64,000 bases of DNA from positions 21,225,001 through 21,289,000 of the forward strand of contig NC_073354.2 of assembly GCF_027580225.2 (NCBI RefSeq). Direction: 5' to 3'. This DNA is from Misgurnus anguillicaudatus. Its lineage: Eukaryota > Chordata > Actinopteri > Cypriniformes > Cobitidae. Numbering within the stretch: the stretch's first letter is position 1; each line of letters begins with the position of its first letter. Shown one piece after another: positions 12,324-24,677 of this stretch. The notes beneath the pieces were generated by a model that was not told the DNA's origin, did not search any database, and saw only the letters and a list, made by a program, of their open reading frames with translations. Position numbers and translations under genes: made by a program.

Positions 12324-13195
12324 TGACGTTGTCATACTCAATTCTAGTCAGAATTTGAGTCTGGTACCGCTCCATTGAGCTATAATTATGACGCATGTCT
12401 CAACCGAAAAATGACTCTGCACTCAATTGGATAGACCTACGACCAATCAGAGCAACGGAGTGTGTGACGTACGTTACGTCTTTTGCAGCCTGACCGAACT
12501 GCTAGTTATTTCGCTACAATGACACTAACATTGTGATTATACTAAGTCTGAGTTAGCAAATGTACATCAACACCTACTATGTTTACAACATTTCGTTTAT
12601 ATCACAACATTAAGTATTTACTAAGTCATACTGTACAGTAAGACTATCTCTTACCATTTGTACGTTGGCTTGAAAATATTGGAGCCTAGCATGTCCCTCC
12701 ACTTATTCAGCAACCCCGATTTCGGGCTTCCGAAAAGTAGCTGGCAACGACCGCTAATTATATCCATCTCGTCATGCACGCCGAGTTGCATCGCCTTGAT
12801 ACCAGTTTCAGTTGCGACCAACTTTTGCCGAATCCCGTAGGAAGGACGGCAAAAACATCAACAAATGCCTTGCTCGCGTTTCTCTGTTCCTCTTTTAAAA
12901 TCAATGCTCTGTCGATATCTTTTAGAACAGACTCAATGTCAGAATCCACACATCTGAATTCTACAGCGGCAGCCATTTCGTTGTAAACAGATTCAACACA
13001 CGTGCTCCTTGGTGACGTGGTTCATTACGTTACTGTTGATCATCTGTCCATCATCGTATAAAGCCCGCCCTGACTATTTGATTGGTTCGACCAGCTTTGG
13101 ATCTAGCATAGTAGCTCCTCAACGCAGAAACCCCAGACCGAACTTCCCGTTCTCAAAATGTTGTGGCCGGGGCTAAGATCGACTGGCATCCAGGC
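12324..13195 (-). mobile_element. Deleted DNA transposon with TAGCCTG ends and a helicase gene fragment
   Basis: The left end TAGCCTG and right end CAGGCTA are inverted, flanked by the 9-bp direct repeat ATTATGTAT. Read from the right end, a CpG-rich leader precedes an ATG at 12976. The uninterrupted host-repeat copies lack this segment, confirming an insertion. Superfamily not assigned; the 9-bp duplication argues against Tc1, Harbinger and Kolobok. Confidence 0.7.
12657..12976 (-). pseudogene. Truncated RecQ-like SF2 helicase fragment
   Basis: The minus-strand frame begins MAAAVEFRCVDSDIESVL and reaches LKEEQRNASKAF and DVFAVLPTGFGKS (residues 40-52), a Q-motif-like segment followed by helicase motif I (Walker A, TGFGKS). 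The frame then shifts; a second frame reads GIKAMQLGVHDEMDII and GRCQLLFGSPKSGLLN, then ends at a splice-donor-like TG|GTAAGAG near 12657. This is the order seen in RecQ-type helicases after a deletion of motifs Ia-Ib. It is carried by the transposon, not a host gene. Confidence 0.7.
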
Positions 13196-13241
13196 TAATT
13201 ATGTATATTATCTTTCTAAAAATTACACAATTCACCGTTAA

Positions 13242-14705
13242 CATGAAATTAGCAGAAACAGTGTGTGTTATGTGACCTTTAACCAATTTTTTTCTTGCAC
13301 CTTTGCTGTTAAAGGTCTTATATTAATATTAGGGTAAAATATTTTGTCTTTCAATTTCGTCTTTCAAAACCCAACTTTTATTTATTATATATTTTTGTGT
13401 TGGATTTCACACGTAGACTTGACAGATTATTTATTTGCAGAAATATGATATTTATATTTGAATGTCAAATTCACCCATGAAAACGAAAAACACTTATTGA
13501 CAGTAAGCTGAATGAATGCTCTGTAGAACACTGTTAATAGAAGTGTTTGCTGGTCCATATCAGCAGATGATGATGACTCATTGTTTTGTTTGAAGTGTGA
13601 GCTTTGCCTACTCGGGCAAAAATTAAGGTTGCGCATTTGCTGAGGTATTGATTGGTTTGCTATTTGTGCAAAATTAAAAAGCAGTGGTAGCAATATTGAT
13701 GTCTAAGATTGTTTTCCATCCAGTTTTTTGGCTGCTTCAGCTTCTTTTTTGAATGTTAGGTCATGTTCTTGATATTCAAGTCATTTTGCTTTATTTTCTG
13801 CTTAATTGAAGAAAGATCTTCCCCAGATTACTATATCTGAACCTGTACGTACCTAAAGAGCTTTGGCACGGTTTGTGGGGTCATTTTTCTAAGCAAGCCT
13901 TTTGGACAATAACAGTAAAGTTACAAAAAGAGGCCATTTTGCATTCCAGTGGCATATATAGTGTAACTTTCTCTTTATTCCACTTTTTCCTTTTCCCTTT
14001 TTATAAGATTTAAAGTCAATACGAAATCCTCATAGATAGAGCGGGGCCACATTGAGGCTTTAGGAGATATAAATCTGGATCTTTCATGGCTGTCTCTCCC
14101 AGGAAATGCGCATAGTGGAGAAAAGGATGGAGAAAAAAGGTGTGAGAACAAAAGCTTCTAGTGCCTCTGCTTCATTTTTTCCCTCTTTCAGTGTAAACAA
14201 TGAGACAAGGACAGCTTTACGCTTCAGCTCAGTAAGAGATGAAAATATGCAGTTTTTCTGCACTGTCCTCCATGCGTTATTTCTGTACTGTTCTCCTTCA
14301 GCTATGAATGGTCCACTTTTTTAATGAAATGCAAATTGTAGGTGGCTTAATTTATCAATGTTAATGTTGTCATTTATAAATGCCTTTTATTAAAAAGCGA
14401 TTATGAGACTTGAAATATTATTATTTAAACTGATTAGGGAACATTGTAATAAATGACATTTCATGTAATATTATACCACAGAATCTCAGTTCTCAGTGTT
14501 TTATAAAACTTTGCATCAATATTCAAATCCCTTTCATTTTCTCAAAGGTGACAAGCAACCACCCGCTCCTTTAAAACACTGTGAATCATGTTTGCGTTGA
14601 TCTACCTACTACTATTACTGATCTCTTTTTGTATAATAATATTAATAAATGTAATATAATATTAATAAATTGCGTTCATTAATGAACTCTTCAATACATT
14701 TTTAT
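13242..14705. other. No gene or clear repeat seen
   Basis: AT-rich DNA. The open frames at 13427-13693 (minus) and 14106-14324 (plus) show no domain. Confidence 0.5.
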
Positions 14706-15081
14706 TAGGGATGCACGATATATAACTGCTTATTTTTAATATTATCGGTTATCAGTCTGATAGCAAAATTAGGCCGATAAATTAAAGCCGATAAATGATG
14801 GATTATTTTGGTTTGTTGAACCACTTCACTTGCCCATTGCTGGCCATGTGGAGTTTTGATTGGTGCTTTTTGTGACATAGCACGAAGATCACACGTGTTG
14901 CGGGCTTAAGAAGAGTATGCTAGTCTAGCGCAAAGACAAGATGTCCGCGATCTGGGAGTTTTTCATTGTGAAAATAATATGAATATTTGTCGGCCTATAT
15001 ATATATCGGTTATTGGCCCCCAAATATAAAGATTTATCGGTTATCGGTATCGGCCAAAATTTCCATATCGGTGCATCCCTA
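14706..15081. mobile_element. hAT MITE with 8-bp target duplication
   Basis: The ends TAGGGATGCACGATATA and TATCGGTGCATCCCTA are flanked by ATTTTTAT on both sides (14698-14705, 15082-15089). The interior is rich in TATCGGTTATCGG words, typical of a widespread fish hAT MITE. Confidence 0.92.
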
Positions 15082-15089
15082 ATTTTTAT

Positions 15090-16844
15090 CCGTATTAAAA
15101 TATGAATGGGAATAATATCTCTGAATCCAAGTCCGAGCTTAAAAATGTAATCCATATCCATATCTAAATGTCCACACATGCGTGTATTGAAATATGTTGT
15201 ATGTAATAAAGTAATTTATGCACTAAATTTACAAAAACCTCTCTCCCAAACAGACTTTAAAATGCTAATGGCAAACTTCATTGCCTTACGCTCCCAACCA
15301 CTGGCCATGCCAATTATTAATGCCCCTCATTTGCATAAACTTTAGCATTTCTTAACCTTTTGATCCTCACACTGTTTGCTCACACTTTGTTTGGGGATGT
15401 TATAACATTTTTAAAGGAGCTTAATGCAATTCTTAATAGTAAATGCAGCTTCTGGCCATTTTCCTTGGGTAGACACATTACACAAGACTTTTTCTAATAA
15501 TGTCAGCTAAGTGGTCCTGTTTCCTTGAGGCGTAAAGGCTGTTTCAGAGGCCGAGTGCCCGAGGGGCCGCTCTCATCATTAGAGCACTGGGGAAGCTGAC
15601 AACACTTAGGTCAGTCTCTAGGGTTGCGCTGGCAGTCTATGGAAGAACAGCTATCTGTGAGCCGGTGCACGTCTTCGCACTCCCTGAAGATTGACTCAGC
15701 AATGGGCCACTGCATTAGAACGGTGGATGGGTATGCAAATTCTCTCAACATTCCTCCAGGACTTAAACGAACTCGGGGTATTGTTTTACTTGACCGGTTA
15801 ATGTTTTCGCAATGCAAATGAAATTTTATAATTTCCTTCACATCTGATTATAATTTCATGAGGACTCACGACTGGAAAAACCTACTCTGCATGCCATCTG
15901 TGCAAATGCATTGAAAAGATGCACCTCTTGCCTAAAGCATAAAAATAGGGTTTGCAGTCGAACAAGAAGAAACTTGAAAGGGTTGGAAAAAGTTGAAAAA
16001 CAAATGTTGGTACAAAGAAATAAAACAATCCCAATTTATGCACATAATCATGCAAGATATTACATACCCAACTATGCTTTGGGGAAATATGCGCTGTTAT
16101 TTGCATAGTTTCATATTGAGCAGATATGAACAGTGCAGCAGATTGACCTGAGTGGGAGTGGAAGTTTCGCTCTCTCGCACCCACACTCCTCATGTTTCGC
16201 ATTTCCTCGTCACTTTTAGCAGCTCTCTGAGATTGCTGGGAGGAACCCTGAAGGTGTCTCAGAAAATGGTGTATAAAAGAAGGATTACTTCTCGACCCAT
16301 CTGCCTGTTACCTCTGCCCAATATTCTCCTGGCACAATTAGCTATTCGCGTCACGCAGCTGCTGTTGTAGTGAACTGAAATGAAAAAGAAGCAAATCGAT
16401 ACATAGATAGAAATGTAATTAGACAGATGTTAGATTGCATCATGATGTCAGTACAAAGAATAAATTATGCACAATTTATCGTTCATGTAGACACTTGTGT
16501 CAATCCAGAATTTTTGTTGCATGCCTTATTTTAGCTTAATTTTTTTATATTTAATATTTGGTATACTTCACGTTTTTACAGCATGCATTCAGGCTGGTGA
16601 GATCCAGCGAGTTGTATGAGCATGAGGATGAAACAAAAAAGCAGAATCACTTTTTTATAACCTTCATCCTATAAAAAAATAACTGAGAATTCCAGGTTTT
16701 TAATGTAGACTCTTGACTTTTGAACACCACTGTACTGTGTGCATACTGCATATAAAATAAATAGGAATAATTTGTCATTCTACTGTTTGATAAAGAATTA
16801 CAACACTGAAATGTATTTGAAAGGAATCCAAACAATAATCCATG
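15090..16844. other. No gene; complex repeat-poor stretch at 15430-15900
   Basis: Opposing short frames (15611-15841, 15624-15821, 15882-16202, 15911-16108) cancel each other as genes. 15430-15900 is even in composition and lacks repeat words, a possible conserved non-coding element. Confidence 0.45.
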
Positions 16845-17190
16845 TAGGGCTGAAATGATTAATCTTGTGCAAATGTGCGTTTTCTCTATGAATGAACTTT
16901 AATGAATTACGGTGAAATCAAAGCACATCCCAAAGCCAGGGGGCGCTCTTGTGCAAAAACTCCCTTTGTGCCACAGAAGAAGCACCATTACAAACGCTAT
17001 TCCAGGAAATATATAATATTTATATCGCTGTTCTTCAAATTGTTTCAGGTATTTTCATGATAATAAAGAATATTTTGAGGGATTTTGTTTAACGAGTGTT
17101 GCTTTTTAAATGCACATTATAAACGACTCCGACTCATAATGATTTTAGATTGATAAGGACTTCCTACATATATAAAATCAATATATAATT
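16845..17190 (-). mobile_element. hAT MITE, 3'-truncated copy, opposite orientation to its neighbour
   Basis: It starts TAGGGCTGAAATGATTAATC and matches the reverse complement of 17229-17669 (CAAAGCCAGGGGGCGCTCT, TTTTCATGATAATAAAGAAT, TTGCTTTTTAAATGCA) until GACTTCCTAC, after which similarity stops. Confidence 0.8.
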
Positions 17191-17228
17191 GATTTTGGCC
17201 TGCATAGCATACAAAAGTCATCTTTAAT

Positions 17229-17669
17229 TAGGGATGTTAGGATTAATCGCGTGTCCCATTAAAAATGCTTGTCTGAAATTGATACTGAATTGCAAGGCTG
17301 CGATTCTTTGTTTCATGCACAGCTTGTGCGTGTACTACGGCATTTGGTCAGTAGGAAGTCTTTATCAATCTAAAATCGGAGTCGTTTATAACATGCATTT
17401 AAAAAGCAACACTCATAAACAAAATCATTCAATCAAAATATTCTTTATTATCATGAAAATACTAAAAACAATTTGAACAGCAGCGATATAAATATTCCTG
17501 GAGACATTTCCTGGAATTGCGTTCGTAATACTACTTCTTCTGTGGCACAAAGGAATTTTCTGCACGAGAGCGCCCCCTGGCTTTGGGATGTGCCGGGATT
17601 TCACAGTAATTCATAAAAATTCATTAATTGAGAAAATGCGCATTTGCACGATTAATCGTTACACCCCTA
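17229..17669 (+). mobile_element. hAT MITE with perfect 8-bp target duplication
   Basis: The ends TAGGGATGTTAGGATTAATC and GATTAATCGTTACACCCCTA are flanked by TCTTTAAT at 17221-17228 and 17670-17677. It is 441 bp without a coding frame of note. Confidence 0.92.
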
Positions 17670-17799
17670 TCTTTAATCACATAAACAGTAATTTCCCAAC
17701 AGCAAAATTGTGGCCAGTTGAAATGCTGAGTGGCTAGTAACTTTGGAAAACCACTAGCCAACAGTGGCTGATGAGCAATGTCAAGCTTCTTGTGTGATG

Positions 17800-18005
17800 C
17801 ACTGAAAAAAATGATTCATTGAATTTAATCAGTTTTTTTGGGGTAGGTGGTTGCAGTAGATTTATTTAAGCTACATTTAAACAAAAAAGATTAGTAACGT
17901 AAAATAAAATATAAAACTTTTGTTTAAATGTAGCTTAAATAAATTGATTGCAACCACTTACCTTAAAAAATTTGATTAAATTCAATGAATCATTTTTTTT
18001 CAGTG
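17800..18005. repeat. 206-bp palindromic MITE (CACTGAAAAAAATGATTC ends)
   Basis: CACTGAAAAAAATGATTCA on the left mirrors TGAATCATTTTTTTTCAGTG on the right. Inner arms AAATGTAGCTTAAATAAAT / ATTTATTTAAGCTACATTT pair too. Likely Tc1/mariner-derived. Confidence 0.85.
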
Positions 18006-19386
18006 TGTATGTAATGAGAATGTTTTAAATGTAAATGTTCGGTTCTTTACCAAACTGTTTTGCTCAAACATCTATACAGACTATACTATAAGTATCTAAA
18101 AAAATCCCATTCCTTAGAACAGTTTCTATTAGATCCTATTTGCCTTTGTAATCAAGCTTTGAAATGCCTCCCTGCATGTAGTCTGTAAACATTACAGCCC
18201 TTGAGGTTTGAAATCTCATTCAACCGTCAGTTTGTCCAACTCTCATTTTTATATTGCCTACAAGCCACACATATGTGTATATATATTGCAGGCAATACAT
18301 GTGACTCTAATATGAGATTTGGAGCATCAAAGTTATACATCAATATTTAATATCAAATTGATTTCAATCCTTGCCGTGGCCTTTGTCAATATTAAACATT
18401 TCAGGGTTATTTTTCATCAAATGTTCTTTACATTAAATAGGATAATTTCATAGAAAACAGTAAATGACTTAAGCAAGGTTTTCATAGGCCTTGAACACAC
18501 TGCATATAAATTCGGTTGTCACTTCAGCTTTTAATGCTTAATCCTGTTCTGTATACACACACACACACTTCAGTAATTTATGGGATTGACAACCACATTA
18601 TACTATTGATTTAACTCCCGCAAAATGCAGGTAGTGACAACCGCATTTACAGAAACTCTGCATAGTGTGTACAGAACTGAACAGAACGACTAGTTGTTGA
18701 TGAAGTATTTAAACGTGCATCATGGACATGACTGGTATCTCTTCTGAAAAAAGTTAATGCCAAATAGGGGAAAAAGTCTCCTGTATGCGCAGTGCAGAAA
18801 ATGAAAGGCATAAGCGTTTGCTTACTAGTGTTGCCAGATCTTGCACAAAAAAACACGAACAAGAAAAATCCAATGATAATGATAAACTAAAATAAATCAA
18901 AATGCTTTACCTCAAAGATCAAAGTACTGGCACCTTTCCACTTTAATAACATGATCGATTCATAAGCCAAATCCATAAACGGTTAAGCACCACAATGTTA
19001 TGCAAGCACACAAAAAAAGACGTGGACCTGGCAACACTGCAAGACGGCTCTCCTTGAAGCAGCCTCACAAATGCGTACAACACGCAATGCCAAGACATAG
19101 GTTTATTGCAAAACATAACGCTGTAATTTATTTTGGTCAAAGCAGTGAATGATAACAACGTGAGACGGCAGAACGTTGCTATGGTTACCTCTGTGTCAAT
19201 CATCACATTTTCAAGTCTTGTTCCGTACAGACATGGAACGATCATTTAGGGGATCACTCCCGCATTTAAATGCGTTTGTCACTACTGAAAGTTTGCAGTG
19301 TTTACGAGGACATATAATCAAATAAATAATGGTCATATCAATATTGCTCAATAAGCATTTTGTGGGTGTTGCTATAAAAGCATCAT
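18006..19386. other. No supported gene; scattered GTTGTCAC/GTGACAAC words
   Basis: GTTGTCACTTC near 18517, GACAACCACATT near 18588, GTGACAACCGCATTT near 18635 and GCGTTTGTCACTACTG near 19270 hint at an old inverted-repeat element of about 750 bp that I could not delimit. Confidence 0.35.
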
Positions 19387-19627
19387 GGGGCAGGTTCCCA
19401 ATGGCACGGTTTAGGTTAATCCAGGACTGGGCTTTAGTTATATTAGAAGATTTAAGTAGTTTTTACATGCATACCTTACAAAAAACAATACTGGTGTGCA
19501 TCTTGAGACAAAGCAATGGCATTGATATATGTTAAGATATGTTGGTACAATGTGTTTTCAAATTAAAGCAGCTCAAACATGCATTTAAGTCTGGATCTAG
19601 GATAAGCCCTGTCCAGGAAACCGCCCC
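19387..19627. repeat. Palindromic MITE (GGGGCAGGTTCCC / GGAAACCGCCCC ends)
   Basis: The inverted ends and inner AATCCAGGACTGGGCTTTAG / CTAGGATAAGCCCTGTCCAG blocks match a common cyprinid MITE as I recall it. Confidence 0.75.
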
Positions 19628-21223
19628 AAAGACTTGACGCTTAGTACATGACTATTTTATTCCAAGAGAACCACGTTACAATATTGCATTAAAACACACA
19701 GAAAGAAGATCATTTTTGTCTCAAATGTGTTTTATTTTATACTGCCATGTCTTTCATTTGCAGTATTTACATTGTTGTCACTGTCTCACAAGCACAATTC
19801 TGATCATGAATGAGAAAAACTCAAAGTATCACAACACCGAAAAACACTGACATTCTTTTATAAACAGCGTACCATCATTTTGGTTTAACTGAAGCTGATA
19901 ATCCCCAATTTCCTTAGTTTGTTGATGATTGATAGTAAAACAACATTAAACCATCCTTTAAAAAACAAAATTTTTGTGACCTTAACAAAACACAAAGGAA
20001 AAGTGATTGCAATTAAAACAAATTATTATTATTATTACAGTGTAGGTCATTGCGAGTGCAAGCATTGGCATAAAATGAATCGTTGTAAAGGACTAGTCAC
20101 TATGAAAACGTAAAACAAAGAAAAAAGGCCAGTCTGATACACTATCAAGGGCAGGCAGACACTGACACTGTTCATTTAGTATTAAATGACACAAACACAT
20201 GAGGGAAAAAGCTTGAAATCAGTTGGAAGCCGATGGCTAATCTAACTGTCTGGAATTGTTACCATATTACTGATAAGAGATGTCAGTCGAGCTCTTACAG
20301 TTATCATTAAGTGAAACCTACTTCCATTACAGCCAGTTTGAGCTTGTGCATGGCCGATACCCTACCAAATGGGTATAGATTGTAACTAACATACTAATTT
20401 GATTTGTTCCACACTAGTAAATAGCCCCTCAAAGACAAAAACACTTCTGCGATTTTGAATTAGCTTGGTCGAGTTTTAGTGCCTTAAAAATAGCAGAGTC
20501 ATGTTTGTAAAAGTGATTTTGTTTTGCTATTTCCAGCTATGCTCTAGAGACTAGATGCTCCTGCAGAAAAAGCCATTATGGGAAGCTAATTGCGAACCGT
20601 AAATGTCAGGTATGACTAATGCATGACCTGTGCGGAGAGACTGCAAGTGTCCCAGGTTGGCTTTCAACGCTCCAGTGGAAATGCATTTGCTAAGGACCAC
20701 AACAAAACCGGCAGGTTTCAAGTGCACGAATCGCAAGCTTTGAGAACGCAGGAGATGTTTGTGTTGAGCCATCCAGGTGCTGGGCTCATGCATCTCAAGT
20801 CCATTTTGTAACAGGTACATTTTTGTGCACCGTGTTGTGCTACATATGTAGGGATTTTTAACATTTAAACTGCATTCGGCATAATTGGTGTGATGCATTA
20901 AAACCTGCATATTTAATATAAAAGCTGTGAAAATTTGCTGTTTATGTATCTTATTTTGATGCCTGACGTACTTAACAAATGCAGCAAAAATAGGAGTCAC
21001 CTGTGCAATCCTTAGCAGTAGCTTATGCAGGTCTAAAAACACTGCTAACCTTCTCAAAAGCATCACACCAATATAAACGTCAACTCTTATGAAAACTGTG
21101 TGAAAACTTTAGTCAGTTATGGTAACAGGGTTAATAATTAACGTATTACAGTTTATACTTCCAGAATACCATATTAAGTAAAATTTGTTCATTGCTCAAA
21201 ACGTCCTGATATACTTGCACTGT
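19628..21223. other. No supported gene; repeat-poor block at 20560-20820
   Basis: The longest frame in the region is on the minus strand (20551-21066, 171 codons). It lacks any domain, hydrophobic pattern or splice context I can recognise and is probably chance. Confidence 0.45.
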
Positions 21224-22636
21224 AAAGTTAAAATATGCTCATTTTCCAGCTCCTCCAGAGCTAAACATTTGATTCTCACCATTTTGAAATCCATTCGGCT
21301 GATCTACGGGTCTGGCGCTACCACTTTTAGCATAGTTCAGCACAATCCACTGAATCTGATTAGACCATTAGCATTGCGCTAGAAAATAACCAAAGAGTTT
21401 TGATATTTTTCCTATTTAAAACCTGACTCTTCTGTAGTTACATTTGGCGCTTTTCCATTGCATAGTACCCCACGGTTTCGTTTAGTTTGGGTCGGGTCAG
21501 CCCACTTTTGCGAGCTTTTCCATTGGGATCACTTCGTAGTACCCGATACTTTTTTTCGTACCACCTCGGTTGGGGTTCCAAGCGACCCGAGCTGATACCA
21601 AATGTGACGCGTAAACACTGTAGATCACTGATTGGTCTGGGAGAATCGTCATCGGCGTCATCCTATTATGTAAAATATTAGCTTTAGCTTACTGCTAGCT
21701 TGGGCTGTCTCGAGCAAACATGTTGTCATCTGTGCTCTGCTATAAGTTTCCAAACACCCTTTTAGCGATGAAAAACATCCACAGGTTGTGAATCAGGAAC
21801 ACATAAAAGTTTTTTCCAGACTTGCAGTTTGTGGCGGCACATTCGCGACGTGCACGTCAGTATTATTTATGCTTTAATGCAACTTCATTGAGGCTCAGCG
21901 GAGCGCCGTCGACTGACGCCACGGGTGTTTGAACAGAAACTGTCATGTGAGACAGAGGTAACGTTAGTGATAAACGCGATGTGCAAACATCTATTTGTGG
22001 TGGCCAATTTTAATTTTGTGGCGGACTGATAAATAAATGTATGGGAATGTACAAGGACGCTCTCACTTGTATGATGTCACAGCCTTATGCAGCGCAAATA
22101 TAACGACACGCCTATAATCCCTCCCACTGCGAAGTGATACTAAACTCAATGGAAAAGCTAACCACGCCAAAGTGAGGTGAGCTGGCCCGACCCAAACCAA
22201 ACGAAACCATGGGGCACTATGCAATGGAAAAGCGCCAATTGTGTGCTAAGACCGAAATTAAAAGCTGCGATTTTCTAGGCAGATATGACTAGGAACTACA
22301 CTCTCAAACTGGCATAATAATCAAGGACTTTGCTGCTGTAACATGGCTGCAGTAGGCGTATTGATATTACCCTTGGTTACTTTCAATGGCAGGGGACTAT
22401 TTTTGGGCAGTGCGTAATATCACTATAATAAATAATAAAGTCCTTGATTATTACGTCAGAATTTTTTTGGCGCGATGCTAATGGTCTAATCAGATTCAAT
22501 AGATCGTGCCAAGCCATGCCAAAAGTGCCAGCGCCAGACCCGCAGATCAGCCGAATGGATTCCAAAACGGCAAAAATCAAATGTTCAACTCCAGGGGAGC
22601 TGGAAAATGAGCATATTTTCAATAGTGTCCCTTTAA
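21224..22636. repeat. Family A MITE copy 3, split by a 793-bp insertion
   Basis: The left arm (AAAATATGCTCATTTTCCAG) and right arm (CTGGAAAATGAGCATATTTT ... GTCCCTTTAA) are present. The host sequence GTAGTTACAT|TGTGTGCTAAG is interrupted at 21445-22237. Confidence 0.8.
21445..22237. mobile_element. MITE with TGGCGCTTTTCCATTGCA ends and 3-bp duplication
   Basis: Long inverted ends begin TGGCGCTTTTCCATTGCATA and end TATGCAATGGAAAAGCGCCA, with ATT on both sides (21442-21444, 22238-22240). A 3-bp duplication fits PIF/Harbinger-type insertion. About 790 bp, non-coding. Confidence 0.8.
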
Positions 22637-24518
22637 CTCTGTATAGCAGATCTGTAATTTCACGTCTGTCATAAACTGTTTTTGTACCTAACAGTCCTTA
22701 ATAGTATGTATTCTGTATTTAACAAGGCTACTCGAGATTACCCTGTCACCTCCAAGTGCCATGGGCGGATCTGAAGCAAGATTACTCACAATTAGCTAAC
22801 TTAAATATGAGCGATTTCATTTCTGTCAGCTCAGGTTCGTATCGCAGCGATTCAAAACACCCCAGCAAGCAATTGTGCGTTTAAATGATGTCTAATAGCT
22901 GTACAAACACAGCCCATACATCTAGGCTAAAAGAAGGCAACATTTGGGCTGTCAGTAAAAATTGAATAGACGTCTAGCATAGCCCAAAGAGAAATGAAAT
23001 AAAAATGAAACCAGACCCCGTGTAATCAATGCCGACTTTGCTTACTTGAAACATCCAAGGTATTTAGGCAAAACGACATGTAATCGAATTCAAGTACATT
23101 TTGGCCAGAAGTGGGTTACACGTAGCTGGACTGTTGGATGAAATGATGGCTATTGCTTGCTGGGAAGCACCGAATAATAGACCTTTCAGCCATCTGGGCA
23201 CTTATTGTTTTCCTGTTTTTAAATTATTACAGATGACTACTCCAAATTCATGCTCTGTTGGAGCTGACGTACCTTTGACCACTATCTTCCCCATGTGTAC
23301 ATTCTAACGCACCTTTACCCATGACCCCACACGCAATCCAATGCATTATTAATCAATTCAATCTGAGCCTTTTTCTAACCTGCCTTTTTTGTTTAGAATT
23401 TGATCGTCTATTTTCAGTTTCGCCAGCACAGATTTTTCACATTTTAAGTGATGCAATGCGTTTGTGAACTAGGACAAATCTCTCTACCATCCATGCACAC
23501 GTATCAGATCGATCCATCCATGTATTCAGTTCATACATTTTGGTGTGAATTCACACCAACACTTATAGATCCTTATGGATATAAACCAAAGCTTTTTTTG
23601 CTTGGTGTTGCTGTTCAAAATTTTTAGCATCCCTGGTTGTTTCTTTTATGTTTTACCTTGTCATGAACCTGGTTGCCTGCGCTGGGTCAAAACAGAGCTT
23701 TGGATGAGCAAAACAAAATATGATGGATTTACAACACGGAGCATTGAGACCTAGCATGGAGGGATTGTGCATAAGCGGAGCTGAATTTCACAGATGAATT
23801 TTCGATTTATAAAGGTGGAGTGCATTGTCTTTGATAGCGATTTCTTGTCTTGTAGTTCAGTACAGAGGAAATAAGCATTTGATTCACGTGCAAACTCCAC
23901 CTTTGCTTATAACAAGGCTGTATTATTTGTTCCAGAGGCAGAAAAACATAATGGTCACCTGCTTTTATACTGTCCTTTTTAAAAGAGCCCATTCGTCAAT
24001 AGTAGAGACTGCAGCCGTTGGTGTATTCAGCAACGCTGGTTTGATTGAGCCACACACACTTAATGGTTTAACGGACTTGATAAATAATGAGAGAGGAACG
24101 GAGAGAACGGCTTGACTTCTCTTTCAGGTGCCGAATGAAGCACAGTTAGAAAGGAAATAACAAATCCAAGGGCACTTGGTCTCTTTTGATCCTTTTTGGG
24201 TGTCCTTTGGAATACCTTCCCTTTGAGTTCAGTTAATTGGATTGCTTATTTGCCTCTAGTTTATATTCTTCAGCTGATCTGCTTGTAGACCTAAGCAACT
24301 CTGTTACGTTGTATCCAGTGATGTGATGGAGCCCAGATCTACACTTGCACATAAATATTCACTGAGGTGATAAACGCTCCCCTGGTTCATCTCTTTCTGC
24401 TTCATCCCTTTCTCTAATTTGGGCGGACAAGCAGTCCACAGTGAGGGATGAGAATGAGACGGACATTTAGAAAAGGGGATGGTGTGTTGTTATGTCCTGT
24501 AGTTCCCTCGTGGTCCTG
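22637..24518. other. 3' flank of syndig1l; 3' UTR probably in its right part
   Basis: No AATAAA is visible on the minus strand near the stop. No other gene. A palindrome, GGTGTGAATTCACACC, lies at about 23541-23556. Confidence 0.4.
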
Positions 24519-24677
24519 CTATATGTGGCCAGGTTTGGACAGATATGCGATGAGGGCCACCACCACACCCACGTACACCCCCGTTCCAATGGTGATGGAG
24601 AGAGCGGCCAGGAACAGGGCTCGTCTGGAGGCGACGCTAGCCAATGGGAAGTCTCCTTTAGTCACGGCTTTGCTGGT
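24519..24677 (-). CDS. syndig1l: syndig1l last coding exon (residues 201-252, C-terminal membrane helix)
   Basis: The acceptor is TTTGTTCCAG ending at 24678. The exon continues the frame with [10 protein letters not shown], then [20 protein letters not shown] followed by a second run of valine/alanine/leucine forming the membrane helix. It ends AYLSKPGHI and a TAG stop at 24521-24519. The ending closely matches the family pattern AYLSK-x-x-H. Plus-strand open frames over this exon (24448-24759, 24492-24746) are antisense shadows. No clear AATAAA was found on the minus strand over the next ~1.5 kb, so the 3' UTR end is unresolved. Confidence 0.95.
   Translation of the reverse strand, partial: TSKAVTKGDFPLASVASRRALFLAALSITIGTGVYVGVVVALIAYLSKPGHI

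Larger units (their letters stand above)
12007..13241. repeat. Family Z MITE (TTAAAGGTGCAGTGTG type), copy 1, interrupted
   Basis: From GTGTGTAGATTTTTAGCAGC it follows the other copies (GCAACCAATGGCTCA, GATAAAAACGGCTCATTC, TATACACCACTGATAATAT) to about 12323. It resumes at 13196 (ATTATGTATATTAT ... AAAATTACACAATTCACC). The gap is the helicase-bearing insertion. Confidence 0.75.

Noticed and set aside
20551..21066. 171-codon minus-strand open frame
   Set aside because: No domain, no membrane or signal pattern, no splice context; an isolated frame of this length is expected by chance in 64 kb.
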